A stretch of 64,000 bases of DNA. It comes from Tatumella saanichensis (GTDB lineage Bacteria > Pseudomonadota > Gammaproteobacteria > Enterobacterales > Enterobacteriaceae). The position numbers and the translations under genes are program-made. Location: NCBI RefSeq assembly GCF_000439375.1, contig NZ_ATMI01000054.1:81852-145851 (forward strand). The letters run 5' to 3'. Below, in pieces: positions 37,866 through 48,891 of the stretch (position 1 is its first letter; every line of letters starts with the position of its first letter). The notes beneath the pieces are model-generated. The model searched no databases, was not told the origin of the DNA, and saw nothing but the letters and a program-made list of their open reading frames with translations.

Positions 37866-38590
37866 TGATTACCCTGAAAAATGTTTCTAAATGGTATGGG
37901 CAGTTCCAAGTGCTGGCGGACTGCAGCACAGAGGTGAATAAAGGGGAAGTGGTGGTAGTGTGTGGCCCATCAGGGTCAGGTAAATCGACTCTGATCAAAA
38001 CCGTCAATGGCTTGGAAGCGGTGCAACAGGGCAGCATTACCGTTAATGGTACCGAGGTCACCGCGGGAAAAACCAACCTCGCACAATTACGCAGTCGAGT
38101 TGGAATGGTGTTTCAGCATTTTGAACTGTTTCCCCATCTCAGCATTCTCGACAATTTGACACTGGCGCAGGTGAAGGTGCTGAAGCGGGATCGTGTATTG
38201 GCGCGGGATAAGGCGCTAAAGCTGTTGACCCGTGTCGGGCTGTCTGCCCACGCGAACAAATATCCGGCGCAGTTATCCGGAGGTCAACAGCAGCGGGTCG
38301 CCATCGCCCGGGCATTGTGTATGGACCCGGTTGCCATGCTGTTTGATGAACCCACGTCAGCCTTAGATCCGGAGATGATCAACGAAGTCTTGGATGTGAT
38401 GGTCAGCCTTGCCAATGAAGGTATGACCATGATGGTCGTGACCCACGAAATGGGCTTTGCCCGAAAAGTGGCTAACCGCGTTATTTTTATGGATGAAGGA
38501 CGAATTGTTGAAGATACCGATAAAGACGCGTTCTTCAGCCACCCCGCCAGCGAACGTGCCCGCGATTTCTTGGCAAAAATCCTCCACTGA
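37865..38590 (+). CDS. gltL: Glutamate/aspartate ABC transporter ATPase GltL
   Basis: This ATPase of the Glu/Asp importer has 241 residues as in E. coli. Walker A is GPSGSGKST (~36-44), Q-loop [10 protein letters not shown], signature LSGGQQQR (~134-141), Walker [10 protein letters not shown] (~157-165) and switch His in VVTHEMGF. It is the last gene of gltIJKL; a GC-rich imperfect hairpin follows at about 38594-38631. Confidence 0.97.
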   Translation: MITLKNVSKWYGQFQVLADCSTEVNKGEVVVVCGPSGSGKSTLIKTVNGLEAVQQGSITVNGTEVTAGKTNLAQLRSRVGMVFQHFELFPHLSILDNLTLAQVKVLKRDRVLARDKALKLLTRVGLSAHANKYPAQLSGGQQQRVAIARALCMDPVAMLFDEPTSALDPEMINEVLDVMVSLANEGMTMMVVTHEMGFARKVANRVIFMDEGRIVEDTDKDAFFSHPASERARDFLAKILH

Positions 38591-38696
38591 TCGCCCTCTC
38601 CTCCACGCCTGTAGCTGGGGGAGAAGTTTTCTTGGTCCGAAAGACCGTCCCGTAGAAGGTTTCCGTTAGAAATCGTGCCGCGTTGTCATGCGGGTG

Positions 38697-38725
38697 TTGT
38701 TGCAGGCTGGGCTTATGGGTATGCT
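38697..38725 (+). promoter_or_regulatory. Candidate leuS promoter
   Basis: TTGTTG and TATGCT are spaced by 17 bases and end 67 bases before the leuS ATG. This is the only good sigma-70 pair in the 202-base gap. Confidence 0.5.
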
Positions 38726-38792
38726 ATGCGGATCCCATAAAGACCATTTAAGCAGTATGCTTCGCGAAATTTAACAAGGACCACAGGCTGCC

Positions 38793-41375
38793 ATGCAAGA
38801 GCAATATCGCCCGGAAGAGATAGAATCTAAAGTCCAGAAACACTGGCACGACCAGGATACTTTTAAAGTAACAGAGCAGGAAGGCAAAGAAAAATACTAC
38901 TGCCTGTCTATGCTCCCCTATCCTTCGGGTCGTCTGCACATGGGCCACGTGCGTAACTATACCATCGGTGATGTGATCGCACGTTACCAGCGTCTGCAGG
39001 GCAAAAACGTACTGCAGCCGATTGGCTGGGATGCTTTTGGTCTGCCTGCAGAAGGGGCGGCGGTAAAAAATAATACCGCACCGGCGCCTTGGACCTACGA
39101 AAATATCGATTACATGAAGAACCAGCTGAAACTGCTGGGCTTTGGCTATGACTGGAGCCGTGAACTGGCCACCTGTCAGCCTGAATACTACCGTTGGGAG
39201 CAGTGGTTCTTTACCAAACTGTTCGAAAAAGGCTTGGTCTACAAAAAGACCTCTGCGGTTAACTGGTGTCCTAATGACCAGACGGTGCTGGCGAATGAGC
39301 AGGTTATCGAAGGCTGCTGCTGGCGCTGTGACACCAAAGTCGAGCGTAAAGAGATCCCTCAGTGGTTTATCAAAATCACCGATTATGCTGAAGAGCTGCT
39401 CAATGATCTGGATACCCTAGAGGGCTGGCCTGAGCAGGTTAAGACCATGCAACGTAACTGGATCGGCCGCTCTGAAGGGGTGGAAATCACCTTTAACGTG
39501 GCTGACAGCGACCAGACCCTGACTGTGTACACCACCCGTCCGGACACCTTTATGGGTGCCACCTATGTGGCGGTCGCTGCGGGTCACCCACTGGCGCAGC
39601 AGGCGGCAGAACATGACCCGTCACTGGCTGAATTTATCGAAGAGTGCCGTAATACCAAAGTTGCCGAAGCGGATATGGCGACCATGGAGAAAAAAGGTCA
39701 CGCCACTGGGCGTTTCGTGCTCCACCCGCTTACCGGCGAAAAACTGCCACTGTGGGTAGCAAACTTCGTCCTGATGGAATACGGCACCGGTGCTGTAATG
39801 GCGGTCCCTGGCCATGATCAGCGCGACTGGGAATTTGCCAGCAAATACGATTTGCCCATTAAAGCGGTGATCCTCAATGAAGACGGCAGTGAGCCGGACC
39901 TCAGCGAAGGGGCGATGACCACCAAAGGAACCCTGTTTAACTCTTCACAGTTCGATGGTCTGTCTCATCAAGACGGCTTTAATGCCATTGCCGATGCGTT
40001 GGCTGCCAAAGGTGTCGGTGAGCGTAAAGTTAACTACCGTCTGCGGGACTGGGGCGTTTCTCGTCAGCGTTATTGGGGGGCACCGATCCCAATGGTGACC
40101 CTGGAAGACGGTACTGTGATGCCGACGCCGGAAGATCAGTTGCCGGTGATCCTGCCAGAAGACGTCGACATGAACGGGATCACCAGCCCGATTAAAGCCG
40201 ATCCCGAGTGGGCAAAAACCACTGTTAACGGCCAGCCTGCGCTGCGTGAAACCGATACGTTCGATACCTTTATGGAATCCTCTTGGTACTACGCCCGTTA
40301 TACCTGTGCGGATTACGACAAAGGGATGCTCGACCCGGCAGCCGCTAACTACTGGCTGCCCGTAGACCAGTATGTCGGCGGTATCGAACACGCCATTATG
40401 CACCTGATGTACTTCCGTTTCTTCCACAAGCTGTTGCGTGATGCTGGCTTGGTCAATTCTGACGAGCCTGCCAAGCGCCTGCTGTGTCAGGGCATGGTAC
40501 TGGCGGATGCCTTCTACTACACCGGTGTAAACGGTGAGCGTAACTGGGTATCGCCGATCGATGTCAGTGTAGAGCGTGACGAAAAAGGCCGTATCACTAA
40601 GGCGACCGATAAAGATGGCCGTGAGGTGATCTATGCCGGTATGAGCAAAATGTCGAAATCGAAAAATAACGGTATCGATCCTCAGCTGATGGTAGAGCGT
40701 TACGGTGCCGATACCGTGCGTCTGTTTATGATGTTCGCCTCACCGGCAGACATGACCCTGGAATGGCAAGAGTCTGGCGTTGAAGGGGCAAACCGCTTCC
40801 TGAAACGAGTCTGGAAACTGGCCTTCGAGCACAGCAGCAAAGGTGCGACCGTGGCTCTGGACACCACTGCCCTGAACGATGATCAGAAAGCACTGCGTCG
40901 TGATGTGCACAAAACCATTGCTAAGGTTTCCGATGATATCGGTCGCCGTCAAACCTTTAACACCGCTATCGCCGCCATCATGGAACTGATGAACAAACTG
41001 CTGAAAGCGCCGCAGGAAACTGAACAGGATCGTGCGCTGATGCAAGAAGCGCTGGACGCGGTGGTACGTCTGCTGTATCCATTTACCCCACATGCTAGCT
41101 TCGAACTGTGGCAGGCGCTGGGTCACAGCGAATCTGTGGATAACGCCGAATGGCCGGTTGCCGATGACAGTGCTATGGTCGAGGATTCAGTGCTGATCGT
41201 GGTACAAGTTAACGGTAAGGTTCGTGGTAAAATTACCGTACCGGCGGATGCCAATCAGGAACAGGTCCAGGCCGCTGCGGCGGAAGAACCTCTGGTGGCA
41301 AAATATCTGGAAGGCGTCACCGTCCGTAAGGTGATTTATGTTCCGGGCAAGCTGCTTAACCTGGTTGTAGGTTAA
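38793..41375 (+). CDS. leuS: Leucyl-tRNA synthetase
   Basis: This class I synthetase has an editing domain and 860 residues as in E. coli. The HIGH-type motif is [12 protein letters not shown] (~43-54). The CP1 editing domain (~225-415) includes [15 protein letters not shown] and the Asp in GHDQRDWEF. The KMSKS motif is [10 protein letters not shown] (~618). It is the first gene of leuS-lptE-holA-nadD. Confidence 0.98.
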   Translation: MQEQYRPEEIESKVQKHWHDQDTFKVTEQEGKEKYYCLSMLPYPSGRLHMGHVRNYTIGDVIARYQRLQGKNVLQPIGWDAFGLPAEGAAVKNNTAPAPWTYENIDYMKNQLKLLGFGYDWSRELATCQPEYYRWEQWFFTKLFEKGLVYKKTSAVNWCPNDQTVLANEQVIEGCCWRCDTKVERKEIPQWFIKITDYAEELLNDLDTLEGWPEQVKTMQRNWIGRSEGVEITFNVADSDQTLTVYTTRPDTFMGATYVAVAAGHPLAQQAAEHDPSLAEFIEECRNTKVAEADMATMEKKGHATGRFVLHPLTGEKLPLWVANFVLMEYGTGAVMAVPGHDQRDWEFASKYDLPIKAVILNEDGSEPDLSEGAMTTKGTLFNSSQFDGLSHQDGFNAIADALAAKGVGERKVNYRLRDWGVSRQRYWGAPIPMVTLEDGTVMPTPEDQLPVILPEDVDMNGITSPIKADPEWAKTTVNGQPALRETDTFDTFMESSWYYARYTCADYDKGMLDPAAANYWLPVDQYVGGIEHAIMHLMYFRFFHKLLRDAGLVNSDEPAKRLLCQGMVLADAFYYTGVNGERNWVSPIDVSVERDEKGRITKATDKDGREVIYAGMSKMSKSKNNGIDPQLMVERYGADTVRLFMMFASPADMTLEWQESGVEGANRFLKRVWKLAFEHSSKGATVALDTTALNDDQKALRRDVHKTIAKVSDDIGRRQTFNTAIAAIMELMNKLLKAPQETEQDRALMQEALDAVVRLLYPFTPHASFELWQALGHSESVDNAEWPVADDSAMVEDSVLIVVQVNGKVRGKITVPADANQEQVQAAAAEEPLVAKYLEGVTVRKVIYVPGKLLNLVVG

Positions 41376-41389
41376 GTTCAGGAGGCAAA

Positions 41390-41986
41390 GTGCGACATAT
41401 TTTTTCAACCCTACTCCTGACGGTGGCCGTACTGGCCACCTCTGGTTGTGGTTTTCATCTGCGCGGTACTACTCAGATCCCCCCGGAAATGAGAACTATG
41501 ATCCTCGACAGCGGTGACCCTTATGGGCCGCTGGCCAGGACTGTGCGTCAGCAGCTGCGGTTAAATAATATTACCCTAGTCAAGGACAGTACCAGCCGCC
41601 GCAATGAGGTACCCTCACTGCGCCTGGAGTCTGAACAGACCGGTCGTGATACTGCCTCCATCTTCTTGGACGGAACCTCAGCCGAGTATCAGTTACATCT
41701 GACGGTGATTGCTCAGATCCTGATCCCGGGCAAAGGGATCTTCCCACTGAGTACCACGGTATATCGTTCCTTCTTCGATAACCCAGGTGTTCCACTGGCG
41801 AAAGATTCTGAACAAACGCTGATCTACCAAGAGATGCGAGTGCGTGCTGCCGATCAATTAGTGCGCCAATTACTGGCCGTGCATACAGAGCAGGAGAGTA
41901 TCCCCGCGACCCTGCCCGCCCCGGAGACCATTACTTCCCACTCCGGCCAGCAGAGTGACGCTTCCGGGTCAGTGAAAGCGCAGTAA
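41390..41986 (+). CDS. lptE: LPS-assembly lipoprotein LptE
   Basis: This outer-membrane lipoprotein plugs the LptD barrel. It has 198 residues (193 in E. coli). The GTG start at 41390 follows AGGAGG. The lipobox LATSGC places the lipidated cysteine at residue 20, followed by GFHLRGT as in E. coli. The C-terminal ~25 residues are low in complexity. It lies 14 bases after leuS and overlaps holA by one base. Confidence 0.96.
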   Translation: MRHIFSTLLLTVAVLATSGCGFHLRGTTQIPPEMRTMILDSGDPYGPLARTVRQQLRLNNITLVKDSTSRRNEVPSLRLESEQTGRDTASIFLDGTSAEYQLHLTVIAQILIPGKGIFPLSTTVYRSFFDNPGVPLAKDSEQTLIYQEMRVRAADQLVRQLLAVHTEQESIPATLPAPETITSHSGQQSDASGSVKAQ

Positions 41987-43017
41987 TGATTCGGATCTAC
42001 CCTGAACAACTGACCGCGCAACTCCAAGAGGGGCTGCGCGGCAGTTATTTTCTCGCCGGTAACGACCCGCTGCTCCGTCAGGAGAGCCAGGATGCCATCC
42101 TCAGCGCGGCTAAAGCCCAAGAATTTCTTGAACACCAGACGGTCACTGTCGATAACCAGACTGACTGGGAGGCATTGTTTACCGATTGTCAGTCGCTGAG
42201 TTTATTCACCCGCCGCCAAACCCTGACCCTGCTAATGCCAGAGAATGGCCCCTCAGCAGCCATTGCCACTCGCCTCGCCGAGTTAGCCGCGCTGCTGCAT
42301 CCTGACCTGTTACTGATTATGCAGCTAAATAAGCTGACTAAAGCCCAGGAGAACAGCCAGTGGTTTAAGGCCTTATCCAGTAGTGCGGTGATGGTCCCCT
42401 GCGTCACGCCGGAGCATGAGCATCTGCCCCGCTGGGTCAGCCAGCGTTGTAAAAACCTCGGGATAAGTATCGATCCTCAGGCGGTGCAGTTACTCTGTTA
42501 CTGTTATGAGGGGAATCTACTGGCGTTAGCCCAAGCTCTGGAGCGGCTGTCATTGCTGTTTCCGGAAGGCACACTGACCCTGCCACGGGTCGAACAGGCG
42601 GTGAATGATGCGGCTCACTTTACCCCTTATCACTGGGTAGATGCCCTGCTAGCGGGAAAAAGTAAACGTGCGCTGCATATCCTGCAACAACTGCAGAAAG
42701 AAGGCGTGGAAACGGTTATTTTGCTGCGTACCTTACAGCGCGAGTTGATGACGTTGTTACAGTTACAGCGCAACCAGTCACAGCAAAATGTCCGCCAATT
42801 GATGGACAAACTGCGAGTCTGGCAGAATCGTCGACCTCTGTTTAGCGCTGCCTTACAACGGTTGGATGCTCGCCGGTTACACCTTGCTATCCGCACCTTG
42901 TCACAGATTGAGGTTAGTCTTAAACAGGATTACAGTACTGATGTCTGGCCACAGCTGACCTCCCTCAGCTTGGCGATCACCTTGCCGTCACTGCCGGAGA
43001 CTGCCCTACATGGCTGA
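41986..43017 (+). CDS. holA: DNA polymerase III delta subunit
   Basis: This clamp-loader subunit opens the beta clamp. It has 343 residues as in E. coli. It begins [19 protein letters not shown], and the AAA+-like domain I carries YFLAGNDPLL, the site of clamp contact region (SLSLFTRRQ, ~67-75). It overlaps nadD by 8 bases. Confidence 0.97.
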   Translation: MIRIYPEQLTAQLQEGLRGSYFLAGNDPLLRQESQDAILSAAKAQEFLEHQTVTVDNQTDWEALFTDCQSLSLFTRRQTLTLLMPENGPSAAIATRLAELAALLHPDLLLIMQLNKLTKAQENSQWFKALSSSAVMVPCVTPEHEHLPRWVSQRCKNLGISIDPQAVQLLCYCYEGNLLALAQALERLSLLFPEGTLTLPRVEQAVNDAAHFTPYHWVDALLAGKSKRALHILQQLQKEGVETVILLRTLQRELMTLLQLQRNQSQQNVRQLMDKLRVWQNRRPLFSAALQRLDARRLHLAIRTLSQIEVSLKQDYSTDVWPQLTSLSLAITLPSLPETALHG

Positions 43018-43654
43018 CATCGAAGCGATTTTTGGTGGTACCTTCGACCCGATACATTACGGCCATCTGCGCTCCGCCGAGGCATTAGCGACGCTGACGG
43101 GGCTGAATAAAATCACCCTGATGCCTAACAATGTGCCACCACACCGTCCACAGCCGGCGGCTTCCCCTGCTCAACGGCTGGAAATGCTACGTTGTGCGGT
43201 GGCCGGTGATCCGCTGTTCGCCATCGACGATCGCGAATTGCACCGTGATGAACCCTCACGCACTGTCGACACTTTGCGCACCTTGCGCCAGGAGCGCGGC
43301 CCCCACCAGTCGTTGGCCTTTATCATCGGGCAGGACTCACTGTTATCGCTGAATAGATGGTACCAATGGCGCGAATTGTCGAAGCTATGTCACCTGCTGG
43401 TCTGCCGCCGACCTGGCTATGCACCGCAACCTGACTGCAGCGAACTGCAAGACTGGTTACATGACCGACAAACAGAGGATATTACCCGCCTGCACCAACA
43501 GCCGGCAGGTCTGGTCTTCCTGGCCGAGACACCGCTGTGGCCGGTTTCTGCCACCGATATCCGTCAACGCCTGCGGGCAGGCCTACCCTGTAACGATCTA
43601 CTTCCTCCCGATGTCCTCCGCTACATCGCCCAGACAGGCTTATATCGCGACTGA
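43010..43654 (+). CDS. nadD: Nicotinate-mononucleotide adenylyltransferase
   Basis: This makes NaAD in NAD biosynthesis. It has 214 residues (213 in E. coli). The nucleotidyltransferase motif is FGGTFDPIHYGHL (~8-20) and the ISSTxxR-type motif PVSATDIRQRL (~182-192). It is the last gene of the leuS group; a new promoter follows. Confidence 0.97.
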   Translation: MADIEAIFGGTFDPIHYGHLRSAEALATLTGLNKITLMPNNVPPHRPQPAASPAQRLEMLRCAVAGDPLFAIDDRELHRDEPSRTVDTLRTLRQERGPHQSLAFIIGQDSLLSLNRWYQWRELSKLCHLLVCRRPGYAPQPDCSELQDWLHDRQTEDITRLHQQPAGLVFLAETPLWPVSATDIRQRLRAGLPCNDLLPPDVLRYIAQTGLYRD

Positions 43655-43662
43655 TAAGGTCG

Positions 43663-43671
43663 TGATATACT
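43663..43671 (+). promoter_or_regulatory. Extended -10 promoter before rsfS
   Basis: TGATATACT (extended TGn plus TATACT) lies 65 bases before the rsfS start. It has only a weak -35. It probably drives rsfS-rlmH-mrdAB-rlpA. Confidence 0.45.
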
Positions 43672-43735
43672 GCGCCGCTTAAATTTCCGGCTCTACAGCC
43701 GATTTTGTTATTTCCGTTATCACGAGGGGAACCTT

Positions 43736-44053
43736 TTGCAAGGCGAAACACTCCAATCCTTTGTTATCGATAAAATCGATGACCTGAAAGCTCAGAATAT
43801 TGTTACTATTGATGTCCGTGGTAAATCCAGCATTACCGATTGCATGGTGATCTGTACTGGCACCTCTAATCGTCATGTGGTCTCTATCGCCGATCACCTA
43901 GTTCAAGAGTCCCGTGCTCAAGGCATTATGCCGCTTGGCACCGACGGCAAAGATGCCGGCGAATGGGTGGTGGTTGATCTGGGTGAAGTGATCGTGCACG
44001 TGATGCAGGAAGAAGCCCGTGAACTCTATGAGCTGGAAAAACTCTGGGGCTAA
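43736..44053 (+). CDS. rsfS: Ribosomal silencing factor RsfS
   Basis: This factor binds uL14 and blocks subunit joining in starvation. It has 105 residues as in E. coli. The TTG start at 43736 follows AGGGGAA. Conserved segments are [19 protein letters not shown] (~28-46) and [12 protein letters not shown]. It lies 3 bases before rlmH. Confidence 0.96.
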   Translation: MQGETLQSFVIDKIDDLKAQNIVTIDVRGKSSITDCMVICTGTSNRHVVSIADHLVQESRAQGIMPLGTDGKDAGEWVVVDLGEVIVHVMQEEARELYELEKLWG

Positions 44054-44056
44054 GCG

Positions 44057-44527
44057 GTGAAACTGCAACTTGTGGCCGTTGGTACAAAAATGCCTGACTG
44101 GGTACAGACAGGTTTTATGGATTATTTACGCCGTTTTCCGCGGGATATGCCGTTTGAATTAACGGAAGTCCCGGCCGGTAAGCGCGGCAAGAATGCGGAT
44201 ATCGCCCGTATTCTTGAAAAAGAAGGCGAAGCCATGCTGGCGGCCGTAGGCAAAGGGAACCGTATCGTCACCCTGGATGTTCCAGGTAAACCCTGGGATA
44301 CCCCTGAACTGGCCCGGCAACTGGAGAGATGGAAGCAGGACGGTCGTGATGTCAGCCTGCTGATCGGTGGCCCGGAAGGGTTGGCACCTGCGTGTAAAGC
44401 CGCAGCGGAGCAAAGCTGGTCACTCTCTAACCTGACGCTTCCTCACCCCCTGGTCCGTGTTTTGGTGGCTGAAAGCCTTTACCGGGCATGGAGTATTACC
44501 ACTAACCACCCTTATCATCGCGAATAG
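44057..44527 (+). CDS. rlmH: 23S rRNA pseudouridine-1915 N3-methyltransferase
   Basis: This SPOUT methyltransferase acts on 70S ribosomes. It has 156 residues (155 in E. coli) with a GTG start. The SAM-binding trefoil knot contains [10 protein letters not shown] (~102-111) and the C-terminal [15 protein letters not shown]. It is grouped with rsfS. Confidence 0.97.
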   Translation: MKLQLVAVGTKMPDWVQTGFMDYLRRFPRDMPFELTEVPAGKRGKNADIARILEKEGEAMLAAVGKGNRIVTLDVPGKPWDTPELARQLERWKQDGRDVSLLIGGPEGLAPACKAAAEQSWSLSNLTLPHPLVRVLVAESLYRAWSITTNHPYHRE

Positions 44528-44561
44528 CCGATAAGGCCTTTTCCGGGCTGACAGACAGCGG

Positions 44562-46466
44562 ATGAAACTCACCAGAAGCGCTTTTCGGGATTACACTGCT
44601 GAACAGAAACTGTTCGTCAGGCGGTCATTGCTGGCCTTAGGGGCCATTTTTCTTCTCAGCGGTATTCTGGCGTTTAATCTCTGGCATCTACAGATCCTTC
44701 GCTTTGATGATTACAGCACCCGCTCTAACCAGAACCGGATAAAACTGGTGCCGGTCGCGCCCAGCCGGGGGATTATCTACGACCGTAATAATCTGCCGCT
44801 GGCGATTAACCGCACCATTTATCAGGCAGAGCTAGTCCCGGAAAAAGTGGTCAACCTGCCGCAGACCTTGCGGGATTTACAGCCGATCCTCGATCTCAGT
44901 GCGGATGATCTAGATGCCTTTGAAAAAGAGCGTAAGCGTTCACGGCGTTTCACCTCAATCCCGTTAAAAACTAACCTCAGCGAAGCACAGATTGCCCGTT
45001 TTTCGGTGGATCAGTACCGTTACCCCGGCATCGAAATCAAAGGTTATCAGCGACGTTTTTATCCCTATGGTGCCTCTTTGACCCATGTGGTCGGATATGT
45101 GTCGAAAATTAATGACCGCGACCTCGCCAAATTGGATCAGCAAGGCAAGACCGGCAATTATGCAGCTACCCATGACATCGGTAAGCTCGGCATTGAAAGC
45201 TATTATGAAGATACCCTGCACGGTAAAACCGGCTATGAAGAGGTCGAGGTAAACAGCCGTGGGCGGGTGGTCCGTCAACTGCATCAAGAACCGCCGCAGG
45301 CTGGTCAAGACATCACCCTGACCCTCGACTTACGCCTACAGCAGTATATTGAAACCTTGTTGGCTGGCAGTCGGGCCGCCGTGGTGGTCAGCGATCCGCG
45401 TAATGGTGAAATCCTGGCGATGGTATCGACCCCAAGTTATGACGCTAATCTGTTTGTGAACGGTATCTCCACCACAGACTATAACGCCCTGTTAACCAAT
45501 CCTGACCGGCCGCTGTATAACCGTGCCATTCAGGCCGCTTATCCCCCGGCGTCGACGGTCAAGCCTTATGTCGCAGTATCTGCCCTCAGTGAAGGTGTGA
45601 TTAATCGTAACACTTCGTTATTCGATCCCGGCTGGTGGCAACTGCCGGGCTCGGAGAAACGTTACCGGGACTGGAAAAAATGGGGACATGGACGGCTTAA
45701 CGTCACGAAATCTCTTGAAGAATCTGCTGATACTTTTTTCTATCAGGTCGCTTATGATATGGGCATTGACCGTCTGTCGGTGTGGATGCAGAAATTCGGC
45801 TATGGCGAACGCACTGGCATCGACCTACCGCAGGAAAGCACCGGTAATATGCCGACCCGTGACTGGAAAATGCGCCGCTTTAAGAAGCCTTGGTATCAGG
45901 GTGACACTATCCCAGTGGGCATTGGTCAGGGTTACTGGACGGCAACGCCTTTACAGATGAACAAAGCATTGATGACGCTGATTAATGACGGTGAAATCAA
46001 AACGCCGCATTTTCTGCTGGCTGAAAGTCGTGATGGCCAGTTGGTGCCCTATCAAGCGCCATCAGGCGGAACACTCGGTGATATCCACTCTGGATACTGG
46101 GAAATTGCTAAAGACGGGATGTACGGGGTGGCAAACCGCCCTAATGGCACCGCCAGAAAGAGCTTCGAATCGGCACCTTATAAGATTGCAGCAAAATCAG
46201 GTACCGCGCAGGTCTACGGCCTGAAAGAGAACGAAACCTATAATGCCCATAAGATCGCAGAGCGCTTACGGGACCATAAACTGATGACGGCCTTCGCCCC
46301 TTATGATAATCCGCGGGTGGCCGTTACCATGATTTTAGAAAACGGCGGTGCCGGTGCCGCTGTCGGGACGATTATGCGGCAGATCCTAGACCACATTATG
46401 CTGGGGGATAACACCATCCAGTTGCCCGACGCAGCCCCGCTTCCTCCCGGTGATGAAGGTGAGTAA
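44562..46466 (+). CDS. mrdA: Penicillin-binding protein 2 (elongasome transpeptidase)
   Basis: This is the D,D-transpeptidase of lateral wall synthesis, partner of RodA. It has 634 residues (633 in E. coli). One N-terminal membrane helix lies at ~22-42 and a PBP dimerisation domain follows. The transpeptidase domain (~270-615) has SxxK in YPPASTVKP (~330), SxN as SAD and KSGTAQ (~545). It lies 2 bases before mrdB. Confidence 0.98.
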   Translation: MKLTRSAFRDYTAEQKLFVRRSLLALGAIFLLSGILAFNLWHLQILRFDDYSTRSNQNRIKLVPVAPSRGIIYDRNNLPLAINRTIYQAELVPEKVVNLPQTLRDLQPILDLSADDLDAFEKERKRSRRFTSIPLKTNLSEAQIARFSVDQYRYPGIEIKGYQRRFYPYGASLTHVVGYVSKINDRDLAKLDQQGKTGNYAATHDIGKLGIESYYEDTLHGKTGYEEVEVNSRGRVVRQLHQEPPQAGQDITLTLDLRLQQYIETLLAGSRAAVVVSDPRNGEILAMVSTPSYDANLFVNGISTTDYNALLTNPDRPLYNRAIQAAYPPASTVKPYVAVSALSEGVINRNTSLFDPGWWQLPGSEKRYRDWKKWGHGRLNVTKSLEESADTFFYQVAYDMGIDRLSVWMQKFGYGERTGIDLPQESTGNMPTRDWKMRRFKKPWYQGDTIPVGIGQGYWTATPLQMNKALMTLINDGEIKTPHFLLAESRDGQLVPYQAPSGGTLGDIHSGYWEIAKDGMYGVANRPNGTARKSFESAPYKIAAKSGTAQVYGLKENETYNAHKIAERLRDHKLMTAFAPYDNPRVAVTMILENGGAGAAVGTIMRQILDHIMLGDNTIQLPDAAPLPPGDEGE

Positions 46467-46468
46467 CA

Positions 46469-47587
46469 ATGTCCCTCGGTAACAGTACGCAAAAGAGATC
46501 TTTCTGGGATCGTATCCATATTGACCCTCTGTTTGTGTTAATCATTTTTGCCCTGCTGACTTACAGTGGGTTTGTGATCTGGAGCGCCAGCGGCCAGGAT
46601 CCGGGCATGATGGAGCGTAAGCTCGGTCAGATCGGTGGGGGCGTGGTGTTGATGCTGGTGTTAGCCCAGGTCCCTCCTCGTGTCTATGAGAGTTGGGCAC
46701 CTTGGCTGTACCTGCTCAGTATCGTATTACTGGTGGCGGTAGATGCCTTCGGTCATATCAGTAAAGGAGCCCAGCGCTGGCTGGATCTCGGCTTTGTCCG
46801 TTTCCAGCCGTCAGAGATTGCGAAAATCGCGGTCCCACTGATGGTGGCACGCTTTATTAATCGCGATGTCTGTCCGCCGACTCTAAAAAATACTGGGCTG
46901 GCGTTGATATTGATTTTTTTACCCACCCTGCTGGTGGCAGCTCAGCCGGATCTGGGGACGGCTATCCTGATTGCCGCCTCTGGACTGTTTGTTTTGTTCT
47001 TATCAGGAATGAGTTGGAAACTGATTGGCGTGGCGCTGTTGCTGCTGGCCGCCTTTATCCCGATCCTTTGGTTCTTCTTGATGCATGATTATCAGCGAGA
47101 CCGCGTCATGATGCTGCTTAATCCAGAGAGCGATCCTCTCGGTGCTGGTTATCACATTATTCAGTCCAAGATTGCCATTGGGTCCGGCGGCCTGCACGGC
47201 AAAGGTTGGCTGCACGGCACTCAGTCACAGCTAGAATTTTTGCCAGAACGTCAGACAGACTTTATCTTTGCGGTACTGGCTGAGGAGTTAGGGCTGGTCG
47301 GTGTACTAGCGTTACTTGCCCTCTATCTGCTATTAATTATGCGCGGACTAATGATCGCCGCCAAAGCCCAAACCACTTTTGGTCGAGTGCTCGCGGGCGG
47401 GATTATGCTGATCTTATTTGTTTATGTTTTTGTGAATATCGGAATGGTCAGCGGCATTCTGCCGGTGGTCGGCGTGCCTTTACCGCTCATCAGTTATGGT
47501 GGTTCAGCACTAACGGTTCTTATGGCGGGATTCGGCATCGTCATGTCGATTCATACACATCGAAAAATGTTATCAAAAAGCGTTTAA
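46469..47587 (+). CDS. mrdB: RodA, SEDS peptidoglycan glycosyltransferase
   Basis: This ten-helix inner-membrane polymerase has 372 residues (370 in E. coli). It includes [16 protein letters not shown] (~107-122), QPDLGTA with catalytic-loop context, and GHxxG-like [11 protein letters not shown] near the C-terminus. It works with PBP2 (mrdA) and the MreB filament. Confidence 0.98.
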   Translation: MSLGNSTQKRSFWDRIHIDPLFVLIIFALLTYSGFVIWSASGQDPGMMERKLGQIGGGVVLMLVLAQVPPRVYESWAPWLYLLSIVLLVAVDAFGHISKGAQRWLDLGFVRFQPSEIAKIAVPLMVARFINRDVCPPTLKNTGLALILIFLPTLLVAAQPDLGTAILIAASGLFVLFLSGMSWKLIGVALLLLAAFIPILWFFLMHDYQRDRVMMLLNPESDPLGAGYHIIQSKIAIGSGGLHGKGWLHGTQSQLEFLPERQTDFIFAVLAEELGLVGVLALLALYLLLIMRGLMIAAKAQTTFGRVLAGGIMLILFVYVFVNIGMVSGILPVVGVPLPLISYGGSALTVLMAGFGIVMSIHTHRKMLSKSV

Positions 47588-47597
47588 GGGGCACTAC

Positions 47598-48776
47598 ATG
47601 CGTAAGGAATGGCTGTTTAGTCTTGGGCTAACCTCAATGATCTTAGCGGGATGCTCGAATGAGTATACTCCGGCCCCCGCTCCTGCCCAGCCAGCATGGA
47701 CCGGACCAGTGGTAGAGATCCCGGGAGTCCAACCTAAATATGAACCGCTGGTGCCTTCTGCCAACCGGGATTACCAGGTAAACGGGGTAGGCTACAAAGT
47801 GGTGACCGATGCCTCGCATTTCAGTCAGGTAGGGCTGGCAACCTCTTATGGTTCTGAGTCCGCAGGCAACCTCACTGCATCTGGGGAAAAATTCGATCCG
47901 AATGCGTATACCGCTGCCGACCCGGTGTTGCCGATCCCCAGTTATGCCCGTGTCACCAACTTGGCTAACGGCCGTCGTTTAGTGGTGCGTATCAATGACC
48001 GTGGCCCCTTCACGCCAGGCCGCATCATTGACCTCTCTGCTGCTGCGGCCAGTCGCCTGAATATCTCTGACAACACCACCGTACGGGTAGATGCTATCAC
48101 GGTAGCCCCAGACGGGACCCTGTCCGGCCCTGGCACGGTCGGTACCAAAGTCGCCATCCAGAGCTATGACCTGCCTGCTCGTCCAAATCTCGGCGGCGCG
48201 CCGGATATGAGCTCCAGCGCCAGTACTGCCATCCCGGCTCAAGCGCCACAGGACGATAGCACCGCTATTCCCGACCAGGCACCGCAAGGTAGCAGTAATG
48301 TAATGCCGGTCTCAAATAGTACCCTGAACAGCGGTAGCCCGTCCCAAGGTGCTCCGGTTGAAAATAACGGTTTCCTCGGTGCACCGCAGCCACTGGCCAG
48401 CGGCACCCTAGAGTCCGATACCCCGGCGACACCGGCTGCCACTCAATCCCCAGCAACGGAGAGCCATACTGCCCAAGCCACTGCGGCTCCGGCACAAACT
48501 GCCCTGCCCGCCCGCCACAGCACCGCTGCGGCAGCGGCCAGCGCAAGTCGTGGCCACTATGTGGTACAGGTTGCCGCCGTCAATAACCCGAAAAGTGCAC
48601 AACAACTCCAGCAGAAACTCAGCAATGAGTACGGTGTCAGCGGCCATGTTCAGCAGGTGAGCGACAATATTTACCGAGTGCAGCTAGGCGGCTATGCCGA
48701 ACGTAGCCAAGCAGATGCGCTGAAACAACGTTTATCCGCCGGAAATGTGAACGGTTTTGTCACCAGCACCCAGTAA
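47598..48776 (+). CDS. rlpA: RlpA, septal-ring lipoprotein (DPBB + SPOR)
   Basis: This outer-membrane lipoprotein has a double-psi beta-barrel domain and a C-terminal SPOR domain that binds denuded septal glycan. It has 392 residues (362 in E. coli). The lipobox is ILAGC (Cys19). The DPBB domain (~80-190) has ATSYGSESAG and VRINDRGPF with the Asp of the lytic family. A Pro/Ala/Ser/Gln-rich linker (~205-310) includes a tandem STAIPAQAPQ / STAIPDQAPQ repeat. The SPOR domain (~315-390) starts GHYVVQVAAV. Confidence 0.96.
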   Translation: MRKEWLFSLGLTSMILAGCSNEYTPAPAPAQPAWTGPVVEIPGVQPKYEPLVPSANRDYQVNGVGYKVVTDASHFSQVGLATSYGSESAGNLTASGEKFDPNAYTAADPVLPIPSYARVTNLANGRRLVVRINDRGPFTPGRIIDLSAAAASRLNISDNTTVRVDAITVAPDGTLSGPGTVGTKVAIQSYDLPARPNLGGAPDMSSSASTAIPAQAPQDDSTAIPDQAPQGSSNVMPVSNSTLNSGSPSQGAPVENNGFLGAPQPLASGTLESDTPATPAATQSPATESHTAQATAAPAQTALPARHSTAAAAASASRGHYVVQVAAVNNPKSAQQLQQKLSNEYGVSGHVQQVSDNIYRVQLGGYAERSQADALKQRLSAGNVNGFVTSTQ

Positions 48777-48817
48777 TCCGCAGTCCAGTGATGGCAAAGC
48801 ATAAACTTAAGTAAAGC

Positions 48818-48844
48818 AGGATGCCGGCCTCCCCGGCATCCTGT
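48818..48844 (+). terminator. Hairpin after rlpA
   Basis: AGGATGCCGG and CCGGCATCCT form a 10-bp perfect stem around 5 bases, followed by GTTAT; T-run is short. Confidence 0.65.
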
Positions 48845-48891
48845 TATAGTTCGTAACAAATCTCTCTTCCACGGATGAAGTTACATTTATA

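Noticed and set aside
38715..38774. A 19-codon ORF with three Leu codons before leuS, possible attenuation leader.
   Set aside because: The best promoter (-10 at 38720-38725) places transcription start inside this ORF, so its ATG would not be in the mRNA; no attenuator hairpins follow.
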